From Prevotellaceae bacterium UBA1726 (GTDB lineage Bacteria; Bacteroidota; Bacteroidia; Bacteroidales; Bacteroidaceae): DNA of 64,000 nucleotides. The position numbers and the translations under genes are program-made. The notes beneath the pieces are model-generated. The model worked only from the letters and a program-made list of their open reading frames with translations, had not been told where the DNA came from and made no database searches. Within the stretch, counting starts at the first letter, position 1; the number at the start of each line of letters is the position of its first letter. The stretch is taken from contig DCIM01000090.1 in the NCBI GenBank assembly GCA_002316005.1, positions 12,001 to 76,000 on the forward strand, written 5' to 3'. Of this stretch, positions 22,731-30,854 are shown piece by piece.

Positions 22731-24306
22731 AAATAATAGAAGGAGGAGACTGCATAAGAGTCAGAAGCACAGACTTGGCGGCAGTCAGAAGAAAGTAGTT
22801 ATCGGTGCTCCTGCTGTTCAGGACGCAACAGCAAGCACCACAGTAAATAATCCACAGTCAAGTGAGAGTCCACAGATGGTGGTTGCTCAGGCAGAGAACC
22901 CAGTGGTTGCTGCTACAGCAAACCCAGCTGTTGCTCCTGCAGAGGCTCAGAAGAGAGTGATGGTGGAGAATTCATCGCCCGATGCAATTCCTGTTCCACC
23001 AATACCACCACTACCGAAGTTCTTCGAGAAGGTGATGGCACTCTATCCAGAGAATCTGCATCCGGCAGTCATCATGACGATGCTCTCAATACTTGGCTTC
23101 TTTGCCACAAAAGTAAGATTCAACTATCTGCAGAACAGAGTGATGCCGTTGACAATCCTTACCTTCATCATGGCTCCGTTTGCCTCGAACAAGAGTTTCA
23201 CTACCCACCTGTGGAACATCTTCTCCTACAGACTCAAGGCTGCTGAGAAGATTCTTGCCAAGAAGGCAGAAGACGAGAGATTGGCCAGAGTGAACAGCGC
23301 TGCCGACAAGGAGAAGGTGACAACCAAGATTCCAATGAGACTCATGGCGTCGAAAATCACTCCTGCCGCTGTATTCAAGCAGATGGAGGAGAATCCAGGA
23401 GTACACCAGATGCTGCATACCGAGGAGGTGAAGTCGTTGAGACAGACCAATATGACATCGTATGGCGAACTGCCTTATCTGCTCTGTCAGGCCTTTGACG
23501 GCTCGGAAGTGAGCAAGGCCACTTGTACCGACCTCTCGGCAAATGTCAGAACTGACGCACTCATCAACACTATCATCTGTGGTACCAATCACGAGATGTT
23601 CAGACTCTTCGGCGATGGAGAGGACGGACTCGTCAGCAGAGCATGCCTTTGTCTGTTGCCAAGTACCTTGGACCAGCCAATAGCAAGATTCTACAAGCCT
23701 TCGCCAGAGTTGCAGGCTGAGATAGATGCTGTTGTTGACAGTCTCTCGGCCGAGGGCGCGAACGAGCCTGATAAGTTGGTGGAGTATTACTTCCCAATGT
23801 TTGAGAAATTCTTTGACGATTCTCTTGAGAAGTCGAGACAGGAATTTCTTGATACAGGCGATGAGATGTGGAGAAAGTTTGCCTTCAGAAGTCATAACAT
23901 CGGCTACAGAGCCGGTGTGATAGGTTGGCTTGTCACGGGAAAGTCTGAGGAGGTGATGAACGAGGACTACACGAATGTCAGCGATGACATGCAGAGAGTG
24001 CTCAATCTCGCCGAATGGACTACATCCTATGTCCAGACAATGCAGTACTATGTGATGGGCCCAAAGGTGGAGAAGGCACTTGAGGACAACTCCGTTGAGA
24101 AGCCTTCAACCGGCAGAATCACTTCGTTCTTCACTGATATGCCAGACGAATTCTATACCGAGGATATCAACGAACTGAGACAGAAGAAGGGTATGCCGAT
24201 AGTGCAGAATCTCTATAACATCACATCAAGATGGGTGAAGGCTGGACTCATCCAGAAGTGTCCGACCAATCCGAAGATGTGGCAGAAGATAAAGACAACT
24301 GCTTAA
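22723..24306 (+). CDS. DUF3987-like protein with degenerate P-loop and no CGN arginine codons
   Basis: A 527-residue protein. Residues 1-20 are very basic (NNRRRRLHKSQKHR), 30-95 are Ala/Pro/Val-rich and low complexity, and about 97-500 resemble DUF3987, a helicase/primase-associated ATPase-like family common in Bacteroidota mobile cassettes (LPKFFEKVMALYPENLHPA; VMPLTILTFIMAPFASNKSF). The expected GKS/GKT of the Walker A is ASNKS here, so ATP binding is doubtful. All 25 arginines use AGA (23) or AGG (2), while neighbours use mostly CGN; lysine and other codons look native. It is flanked by direct repeats B and C. Family assignment is from general resemblance only. Confidence 0.65.
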   Translation: MSKNNRRRRLHKSQKHRLGGSQKKVVIGAPAVQDATASTTVNNPQSSESPQMVVAQAENPVVAATANPAVAPAEAQKRVMVENSSPDAIPVPPIPPLPKFFEKVMALYPENLHPAVIMTMLSILGFFATKVRFNYLQNRVMPLTILTFIMAPFASNKSFTTHLWNIFSYRLKAAEKILAKKAEDERLARVNSAADKEKVTTKIPMRLMASKITPAAVFKQMEENPGVHQMLHTEEVKSLRQTNMTSYGELPYLLCQAFDGSEVSKATCTDLSANVRTDALINTIICGTNHEMFRLFGDGEDGLVSRACLCLLPSTLDQPIARFYKPSPELQAEIDAVVDSLSAEGANEPDKLVEYYFPMFEKFFDDSLEKSRQEFLDTGDEMWRKFAFRSHNIGYRAGVIGWLVTGKSEEVMNEDYTNVSDDMQRVLNLAEWTTSYVQTMQYYVMGPKVEKALEDNSVEKPSTGRITSFFTDMPDEFYTEDINELRQKKGMPIVQNLYNITSRWVKAGLIQKCPTNPKMWQKIKTTA

Positions 24307-24330
24307 CCATCCCACCTCCCCGGAGAGACA

Positions 24331-24390
24331 AAATCTACCATATATATCTACCATAATGGTAGGTTTTTGGTAGGTTTTTGGTAGGTTTTT
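24331..24390 (+). repeat. Iteron-like repeat cluster, copy C
   Basis: AAATCTACCATATATATCTA, palindrome CTACCATAATGGTAG, then three GGTAGGTTTTT units. It matches copy B over more than 50 bases with one G/A difference in the last unit. B and C are direct repeats about 1.84 kb apart that enclose the DUF3987-like gene. Confidence 0.9.
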
Positions 24391-24411
24391 CCTCGGAGGG
24401 CAGAAACAAAA

Positions 24412-24440
24412 AAGCCTCACCTGTAAAAAAGGTGGGGCTT
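24412..24440 (-). terminator. Terminator of the radical SAM gene
   Basis: AAGCCTCACC (24412-24421)/GGTGGGGCTT (24431-24440); on the minus strand a run of six T follows. It also ends the repeat island. Confidence 0.75.
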
Positions 24441-24470
24441 ATGTGTGGTTTGAAATAAAGTTTACAGAAA

Positions 24471-25235
24471 TCAGTAACTTGCCGAGCAAGGGATGCCGAG
24501 GGCGAGGACACGGTCGCGGATGGCATCAAGTTCCTCGTGAGTGGCTTTCAGGAGAGTCTTGTCAGGAGTCTCGCGGTCAATGGTGTATATCATCACCTGC
24601 TGTGGGGCGAGTCGCTTCACCGCCTCAAGCCATGGTCCGACAAACTCCTCACCGGTGTTGTCCACGCCTTCGCCTTTCATGAACATGGTCTGAATGATGG
24701 CGTGACCACGGAAATCGGCAATGCCCCGGAGAATGGCGTCAAGGTCGTAGTGGCCCACAGGACGGTCCACCTTATTAATATAGTCCGTGCTTACGGTGTC
24801 GAGTTTCAGGATGTTGTTGTCAACCTTCATCAGAGCCTCGTGAACATTTGGGCGATTGATGAAAGTAGAGTTCGTGAGAACGCTCACCTTTGCCTCAGGG
24901 CAGTACTTGTCGCGCAGGCTGATGGTATCATCGATTATCTCTGCGAAATGCGGATGACCTGTCGGTTCGCCGTTGCCAGCAAAGGTCAGCACATCAGGCA
25001 ACTGTCCTTCACGGCTCATCTCCTGGAGTTTCTCCTCGAGAGCAAGAGCCACCTCCTCGCGAGTAGGGCGAGGAAGGGTAGGGCGGAAGTCTTTGTTGAA
25101 TCCGCACTCGCAGTAGATGCAGTCGAAACTGCACACTTTGCCGTCCTTCGGCATGAGGTTTATGCCGAGCGAGATACCCAGTCGGCGACTATGAATTGGT
25201 CCGAAAATCGGCGCGTTGTAAAGTACTGTGCTCAT
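24471..25235 (-). CDS. Radical SAM protein of the COG0731 type
   Basis: 254 residues from ATG 25235 (MSTVLYNAPIFGPIHSRRLG); a Met four codons upstream is possible. The [4Fe-4S] motif CSFDCIYC (CxxxCxxC) lies near residue 37, followed by LTFAGNGEPTGHP (SAM-binding GGE-like motif), SVLTNST and DTVSTDYINKVDRP. COG0731 proteins are related to tRNA wyosine synthetase TYW1 but bacterial members have no fixed function. It has its own terminator and lies between the DUF3987 island and a gene-free 540-bp stretch. Confidence 0.8.
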   Translation of the reverse strand: MSTVLYNAPIFGPIHSRRLGISLGINLMPKDGKVCSFDCIYCECGFNKDFRPTLPRPTREEVALALEEKLQEMSREGQLPDVLTFAGNGEPTGHPHFAEIIDDTISLRDKYCPEAKVSVLTNSTFINRPNVHEALMKVDNNILKLDTVSTDYINKVDRPVGHYDLDAILRGIADFRGHAIIQTMFMKGEGVDNTGEEFVGPWLEAVKRLAPQQVMIYTIDRETPDKTLLKATHEELDAIRDRVLALGIPCSASY

Positions 25236-25298
25236 AACTGCCGGCAAAATTAATCAAATTACATGGAATGGCAAAAAGAAAATGAGAAAATGTTTTAT

Positions 25299-25716
25299 TT
25301 AGATCAAAAAGTCTGCTTCTTTGTCCTGAGCCTTCGGCTTGGATGCCTGACCTGATTCTATTCTTATGAAAGCAAGACTTTCAACGAACTTCTTCAGTTC
25401 ATTCATCACTCTCTACGAGAGTTCAGTCCAAAAGCAGAAAAAAAAGTCTTCGTTTCACTCAGAAAAAAAATCGTTCAAACAAAAGTAACGAGAAAAAATC
25501 GTTCAGCGTGAAATATTCAGCATGTAGTTTTTGTTTGCGTTAGCCTTTTTTTTGCAAGCGAAGCGCGCACTTTTTCTTTTTGGAGCAGACTCTGTGGAAA
25601 CAATGTGAATTGGCTCGGAAAAACTTGTTTTCAAAGAGACAAGACGCATTGAAGACACAAGGGGATTGCTTCAGCAAGACCAAAAGAGAGGATGTGAACA
25701 AAACTTTTTGATCTAA
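25299..25716. mobile_element. 418-bp gene-free segment with 14-bp terminal inverted repeats (MITE-like)
   Basis: The left end TTAGATCAAAAAGT (25299-25312) is exactly complementary to the right end ACTTTTTGATCTAA (25703-25716). The interior has no ORF over about 60 codons and is unusually A-rich with short repeated words (AAAAAATCGTTCA occurs twice near 25468 and 25494). This is the layout of a non-autonomous inverted-repeat element, but no target duplication is evident and no transposase is present, so it may also be a long-range regulatory palindrome. Confidence 0.4.
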
Positions 25717-25763
25717 TTCACATAAAATAATATTTTCTTGTCTCGTTATTCAAATTTTATTCT

Positions 25764-25771
25764 TATCTTTG
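25764..25771 (+). promoter_or_regulatory. Promoter -7 box of the primase-like gene, start codon 4 bases downstream
   Basis: TATCTTTG ends four bases before ATG 25776, implying a leaderless or nearly leaderless mRNA. Confidence 0.55.
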
Positions 25772-25775
25772 GCGT

Positions 25776-26825
25776 ATGAAAATACCAGATGAAATATTAC
25801 AGCGATTGAAGCAACTGCCTGTGGAGCAGGTGGCAGAGGCGCTGGGCATAAATGTCCGCCGCCACACAGCCCTGTGCTTCATCCACGAAGACCACCATCC
25901 GAGTCTTGCCTTCTCCACCCGTTACAACCGCTGGCAATGCTATGCCTGTGGCGAGAAAGGCGATGTCATCTCGCTCGTGGAAAAGAAACTAAACCTCAGT
26001 TTCGTTGATGCCTGCCAATGGCTCGCAAGAGAATACGGAATAGAGATTGAGGGGGCAAGTGGGGCAAATGGTTCAAGCGGAAAGCCGCCTCGCCAGATTC
26101 GTCCGGTGGAACCAGAAGAGGAATATGTCTATGACGAGGAGATGCTTCGCTATGCGTTGGAAATCAGTAAGTTGACACCCCTTGCTTGTCGTTTCCTCTA
26201 TTTCGACCGCCGCTATAAGATGCAGGCTGTGGTAGGAGCGAAGGTGGGTGCTGTGCGATGGGGAAAGGAGTTGGCCGATGCCCTTGTGGAGAAGTTCGGT
26301 GAGGAGCGTGCCTTGGCAAGTGGACTTGTGATGAAAGGTAAGGACGCCCTCTTCTCGTATTTCCATTCGCCATCGTTGCTTTTCCCGTATTTCGATCGCG
26401 AAGGTCATCTGCTCGGTATTCAGGCACGCTATCTCGGAAAAGTGGAGAAATATCCCCGTTTCCAGTTCACCCGTGGACAAAGAGTGCCAATCTTCAATCT
26501 GCCTGTGCTGAACACCATCAGCGAAGGTGATGAATTGTATGTGGCAGAAGGCGTCACCGACTGTCTCGCCTTGCTCTCCGAAGGCAAGAAAGCCGTGGCC
26601 ATTCCTTCGGCAACACTCCTCAAGGCAAAAGACCTCCAGATGCTCTCGCACTACCGCCTGATGATGTATCCCGACAATGACGCCCCAGGCGAGAAACTCT
26701 TCACCGCCATCCAGGACGGCGTTACCGCCTATGGCGGCACCATCCACCGCCTCTCCCTCCCACAAGGAGTGAAGGACTATTCCGAATGGCATAGAAGGAA
26801 ACGACCTCATTACTGCAAGAAATAA
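25776..26825 (+). CDS. CHC2 zinc-finger / Toprim primase-like protein
   Basis: A 349-residue DnaG-related protein without a helicase-binding domain. The zinc finger uses C34, H37 (or H40) and the WQCYACGEKGD pair (about 54-64). A linker (95-120) follows, then the catalytic core with LFPYFDREGHLLGIQARY and the Toprim motifs LYVAEGVTDCLALL (acidic Glu) and YPDNDAPG (DxD-like). Chromosomal DnaG is about 600 residues, so this is a short, mobile-element type primase. It lies after the inverted-repeat element and 1.5 kb from the DUF3987-like gene; primases and DUF3987 proteins often occur together on Bacteroidota elements. Confidence 0.8.
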   Translation: MKIPDEILQRLKQLPVEQVAEALGINVRRHTALCFIHEDHHPSLAFSTRYNRWQCYACGEKGDVISLVEKKLNLSFVDACQWLAREYGIEIEGASGANGSSGKPPRQIRPVEPEEEYVYDEEMLRYALEISKLTPLACRFLYFDRRYKMQAVVGAKVGAVRWGKELADALVEKFGEERALASGLVMKGKDALFSYFHSPSLLFPYFDREGHLLGIQARYLGKVEKYPRFQFTRGQRVPIFNLPVLNTISEGDELYVAEGVTDCLALLSEGKKAVAIPSATLLKAKDLQMLSHYRLMMYPDNDAPGEKLFTAIQDGVTAYGGTIHRLSLPQGVKDYSEWHRRKRPHYCKK

Positions 26826-26834
26826 CTATTTCTA

Positions 26835-26866
26835 TTTGGCAGATTGAATGTTTTGCTGTATCTTTG
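26835..26866 (+). promoter_or_regulatory. Promoter of the yjjI-yjjW operon
   Basis: TTTG (26835-26838), 20 bases, TATCTTTG (26859-26866); ATG follows at 26884. Confidence 0.65.
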
Positions 26867-26883
26867 CAGAAACAATAATCATT

Positions 26884-28377
26884 ATGGCAAATAATATTCT
26901 CGACATAGTAAAATCGCAGAAACTCACTTACGAACAGAAAGTGAACGCCTTGGCACATGCCGCCGAGGATACCCTCAATGTGATTCCAAAGACTGAAGCA
27001 GCACAGAAATACTTCGCTACAGGTGCCATTTGCAACCTCTTTGAAGGAGAGGCACCTTACCGCCCTCGATATATAATGCCCGACTATCCAAAGGCTGTAC
27101 GCGAGGGAGTGAAGTTTCTGGAACTCGAACCACCAACCGACCTCGACGAACTGATCAACTTCCTCGAGATTCTCTATCGTCATGTACCGTCAATAACCAC
27201 CTATCCTGTGTTCCTTGGCGACCTTGACGCATTGATAGAACCATTCATAGAAGGCGTGCCCGACGAAGTGGTGGAGAAGAAGATACGACTGTTCTTCCGC
27301 TATCTCGACCGCACCATTACCGACAGTTTCTGTCATGCGAACCTCGGTCCGCGTGAGACTCGTGCGGGAAGAATCATTCTGAAGGTGGAACGAGAGATAC
27401 AACAGGCTGTGCCAAACCTCACACTGAAATATGACCCAGCGCTGACAAGCGACTCGTTTGCTGAGGATTGTATCCTCACCAGTCTGTTGTGTGCCAATCC
27501 TGCCATCTGCAATGATGTGAAGAACCGCGACACATACGACTCTTATGGCATCTCGTCTTGCTATAACATCCTTCCTATTGGTGGTGGCTCGTACACCCTC
27601 TGCCGTATTGTTCTGCCACGACTGGCAAAGATGGCACAGACAAAGGAGGAGTTTCTTAATGTGATGCTCCCGGAGTGCCTTCGCGGTATGGCCGACTACA
27701 TGAGCGAGCGCATAAAGTTCATCGTTGAGGAGAGTGGATTCTTCGAGAGCAACTTCCTTGCAAAGGAAGGATTCATCCATCGCGACAGATTCGTGGCAAT
27801 GTTCGGTCTTGTGGGCCTTGCAGAGGCAACAAACCACTTCATGCCAGAGGACAAACGCTACGGTCTTTCGCCAGAGGCAGATGACTTCGCCGACCAGATA
27901 ATGACCATCATCAGCGACTTCACAGCAGAATACGAATGTCCTTACTGCGACATTGCCAATCACCACTTGCTGCTTCATGCACAGGTGGGCATTGATACCG
28001 ACACAGGTATCACCTCAGGACTCCGCATACCTGTGGAGGATGCCCCGGACAATATCTACGAGCATCTCCGTCATTCGGCACGATTCCATAGGTTCATCCC
28101 TACGGGATGTTCCGACATTTTCCCATTCGACTGCACAGCAGAGCGCAATCCTGCTGCCGTTCTCGACATCATCAAGGGAGCCTTCACGGTAGGGCAGAAG
28201 TATATTGCCCTCTACGGCAGTGACTCCGACCTTGTGCGTATCACGGGCTACCTCGTGAAGCGTTCGGAAATGGAGAAATGGGACGCCAACCAAGCCGTCC
28301 TGCAGAATACCACGCAACTCGGAGCCCCAACATATAAGGCCAAACATCTTTCTTCCCGCAAGACTCGCGGAGTGTAG
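26884..28377 (+). CDS. yjjI: YjjI-family glycyl radical enzyme
   Basis: 497 residues from ATG 26884 (MANNILDIVKSQKLTYEQK). The fold is that of pyruvate formate-lyase relatives but short. The glycyl radical site is in VRITGY, 42 residues from the C-terminus; an active-site cysteine is likely in SSCYNILPIGGGSYTLCR. Substrate is unknown. In E. coli yjjI and yjjW lie beside the deoCABD nucleoside genes. Here it is followed by its activase gene after 187 bp and then by an adenosine deaminase, which again points toward nucleoside metabolism. As a glycyl radical enzyme it should be oxygen-sensitive. Confidence 0.88.
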   Translation: MANNILDIVKSQKLTYEQKVNALAHAAEDTLNVIPKTEAAQKYFATGAICNLFEGEAPYRPRYIMPDYPKAVREGVKFLELEPPTDLDELINFLEILYRHVPSITTYPVFLGDLDALIEPFIEGVPDEVVEKKIRLFFRYLDRTITDSFCHANLGPRETRAGRIILKVEREIQQAVPNLTLKYDPALTSDSFAEDCILTSLLCANPAICNDVKNRDTYDSYGISSCYNILPIGGGSYTLCRIVLPRLAKMAQTKEEFLNVMLPECLRGMADYMSERIKFIVEESGFFESNFLAKEGFIHRDRFVAMFGLVGLAEATNHFMPEDKRYGLSPEADDFADQIMTIISDFTAEYECPYCDIANHHLLLHAQVGIDTDTGITSGLRIPVEDAPDNIYEHLRHSARFHRFIPTGCSDIFPFDCTAERNPAAVLDIIKGAFTVGQKYIALYGSDSDLVRITGYLVKRSEMEKWDANQAVLQNTTQLGAPTYKAKHLSSRKTRGV

Positions 28378-28564
28378 TTTTTTAGACATACTGACATAAT
28401 GAACTAAAAAATAATTAATGGAAAATTCTTTCTCCACTTCGTTATGAAAGCGGCGGAGCCGAGCGAATGGATAATTGGTGATAATTAATGTTTAAAATAA
28501 TAACATATAATTTCCATGTAATTGCCCATATAATTATTCATTAATTAATTCAAGAAATAGGATT

Positions 28565-29284
28565 TTGCTGATACGAAGGATAATTGGGATGAGTTTAGTA
28601 GATGGAAAAGGGAATCGTACTGCCGTTTTCCTTCAGGGGTGCAATATTCGTTGCGCCTACTGCCATAATCCCGAAACTTGGGAAAGAGATAAGGCGAAAA
28701 TTGAAGACAAGGAAGGCGTGAGGGAGATGACCGTTGACGAGGTGGTAGAGGAAGTGCGCAAAGGTATTCCTTTCATTCGCGGCATAACCGTTTCGGGCGG
28801 AGAATGTATGCTCCATCCAGAGGAACTGACCGAACTATTCACTAAAGTGAAGGCCCTCAGACTCACCTGCCTTATTGACACGAACGGCACAATAGACTTC
28901 TCGCTATACCCCGAACTGCTGAAAGTGACAGACGGCGTGATGCTTGATGTGAAGGCATGGGACGAGATGGTGTTCCACCGCCTCACAGGAGGACGAAACG
29001 ACATAGTGAAACGCAACCTCCTGTTCCTCGCTGAGCAAGGAAAACTCGAGGAAGTACGCATTGTCTGTCTTGAAGGCGAAGTGGATGTGGAAGACACCAT
29101 TCGCGGCATTGCCACAGTACTTGGCGAAAAGACCGCCGAGACACGCCTCAAACTAATCCGTTTCCGTAGGAATGGGGTAGTGGGCCGACTCTCAGAGAAG
29201 CCTTCGCCAACAGATGAACAGATGGAAACCTGGGCAGAAATGGCCCGACAAAACGGTTTCCGGAAAATAGAAACAACATTATAA
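28565..29284 (+). CDS. yjjW: YjjW-family glycyl radical enzyme activase
   Basis: 239 residues from TTG 28565 (MLIRRIIGMSLVDGKGNRT). An ATG at 28589 would cut off the first strand of the barrel and is less likely. The radical SAM motif CNIRCAYC (CxxxCxxC) is followed by TVSGGECMLHP. There is no extra ferredoxin-type cysteine cluster. It makes the glycyl radical in YjjI using S-adenosylmethionine. Its TAA overlaps the ATG of the deaminase fusion gene by one base. Confidence 0.85.
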   Translation: MLIRRIIGMSLVDGKGNRTAVFLQGCNIRCAYCHNPETWERDKAKIEDKEGVREMTVDEVVEEVRKGIPFIRGITVSGGECMLHPEELTELFTKVKALRLTCLIDTNGTIDFSLYPELLKVTDGVMLDVKAWDEMVFHRLTGGRNDIVKRNLLFLAEQGKLEEVRIVCLEGEVDVEDTIRGIATVLGEKTAETRLKLIRFRRNGVVGRLSEKPSPTDEQMETWAEMARQNGFRKIETTL

Positions 29285-30843
29285 TGCCAAAAATAAACAG
29301 TAATACGCCTTGCCTTATCGACCTTCATCTGCATCTTGACGGTTCGATATCAGTATCAACAGCCCGCCATTTGGCAGAGTTGCAGGGAATTGCTGTACCC
29401 CAGAGCGACAGTGAACTGCACGATATGCTCACCCTCACCCCAGAGTGCATTACACTCGACGACTACCTCGCCCGATTCATCTTTGCCTGTTCGTTGCTCC
29501 ACACACGTGAAGCCCTGCGCATTGCTACACACGACCTCTTCGCCCGTCTGAAAGAGCAAGGTGTCATCTATGCCGAAGTGCGCTTCGCCCCACAGAAATC
29601 GTGCGAAAACGGACTGACGCAGAGTGATGCCATTGATGCTGTGCTTGAAGGAATGCGTAGCGTTGATATGCCTTCAGGACTGATTATCAGTATGATGCGA
29701 GGCAATGACAACAAGGCAGAGAACTTAGAGACAGTACTTCTGGCGGAGAAGTATCTCGGAAGGGGAGTAGTAGGTGTTGACATTGCAGGAGCCGAGACAA
29801 TCTTCCCGACCGAAGATTATGCCGATGTTTTTGCCATTGCCCACGAGCGAGGAATACCATTCACCATTCATGCCGGAGAAGGACGAGGAGCGGAAAGTGT
29901 AGCAAAGGCAATCTCTTTCGGTGCCTCAAGAATCGGTCATGGAGTGCGTTCGCTTGAAGACGAAAGTGTGGTGGCAGCACTTGTAGAGAAAGGAATTGCG
30001 CTTGAACTCTGTCCGACAAGTAACCTCCATACACATATGTTCGACTCGTATGAGGCATACCCTCTGCGCGAACTGATGAAGAGAGGAGTGAAGGTGACGC
30101 TGAATACGGACAATATGACAGTCTCGGATATTACCCTCAAGCAAGAGTGGGAGAATATGTGCGAGGCATTCCAGTTGACCCGTGCCGAAATTCGCCAGAT
30201 ACTCCTCAACGCCGTTGACGCATCCTTTGCCCAGAAACCAGTAAAGGCACAACTCCGCAAGCAGATAGAAGATGCCTATCCACGAGTTTATCTCAAAGAG
30301 ATAACAGATATCACAGAAGCCGAAGTAGATGCCATGATAGAGCAGTTGCCATTGTGGCGCAAGGAAAAGGCACAGGCTTTCAAGCATTCCCAAGGAAGGA
30401 AGGAGTCGGTTGTTGCGTTTGCCTTGTTGCAACAAGTCTTGCGCGAGGAATACGGAATAAAGGGCGATGTTGAGTTTGAGTATAACGAGCACGGCAAACC
30501 ATCGTTGAAGAATCATCCGGAAATCTTTTTCAACATCAGTCATTGCAAGGCGGTTGTTGCCTGTGCAGTAGGCAATGAACCGATAGGTATTGATGTGGAG
30601 ATGCGTGGCCGTTATAAGGAACCGCTGGCAAAGCATGTGCTCAGTGAGGAAGAGTTTGCGAGAGTACAGGCAAGCGATGATATGGATCTTGAGTTTACGA
30701 AGTACTGGACCCAGAAGGAAGCCCTGTTGAAACTCATCGGAACAGGAGTAAGTACCGACCTGAAAGTGGTGCTTACTGACAATACCGACAAAAAAATAAC
30801 CACCACGGAATGTGATGGTTATGTATATTCAGTTGCGAAATAA
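29284..30843 (+). CDS. Adenosine deaminase fused to 4'-phosphopantetheinyl transferase
   Basis: 519 residues. Residues 1-335 are an adenosine deaminase: zinc and catalytic residues H15/H17 (HLHLDG), H196 and E199 (HAGEG), H219 (GHGVR), D276 (NTDN). Residues about 345-519 are a Sfp/AcpS-type transferase with FNISHCK (about 417), GIDVE (D437) and WTQKEALLK (E479, K483). The first domain deaminates adenosine or deoxyadenosine; the second moves phosphopantetheine from CoA to carrier proteins. Both halves appear complete and in one frame without a linker of note. It is translationally coupled to yjjW. A single-ORF combination of these activities is unexpected; I know of no pathway linking them. 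Confidence 0.85.
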   Translation: MPKINSNTPCLIDLHLHLDGSISVSTARHLAELQGIAVPQSDSELHDMLTLTPECITLDDYLARFIFACSLLHTREALRIATHDLFARLKEQGVIYAEVRFAPQKSCENGLTQSDAIDAVLEGMRSVDMPSGLIISMMRGNDNKAENLETVLLAEKYLGRGVVGVDIAGAETIFPTEDYADVFAIAHERGIPFTIHAGEGRGAESVAKAISFGASRIGHGVRSLEDESVVAALVEKGIALELCPTSNLHTHMFDSYEAYPLRELMKRGVKVTLNTDNMTVSDITLKQEWENMCEAFQLTRAEIRQILLNAVDASFAQKPVKAQLRKQIEDAYPRVYLKEITDITEAEVDAMIEQLPLWRKEKAQAFKHSQGRKESVVAFALLQQVLREEYGIKGDVEFEYNEHGKPSLKNHPEIFFNISHCKAVVACAVGNEPIGIDVEMRGRYKEPLAKHVLSEEEFARVQASDDMDLEFTKYWTQKEALLKLIGTGVSTDLKVVLTDNTDKKITTTECDGYVYSVAK

Positions 30844-30854
30844 TCGTTCGTTCT

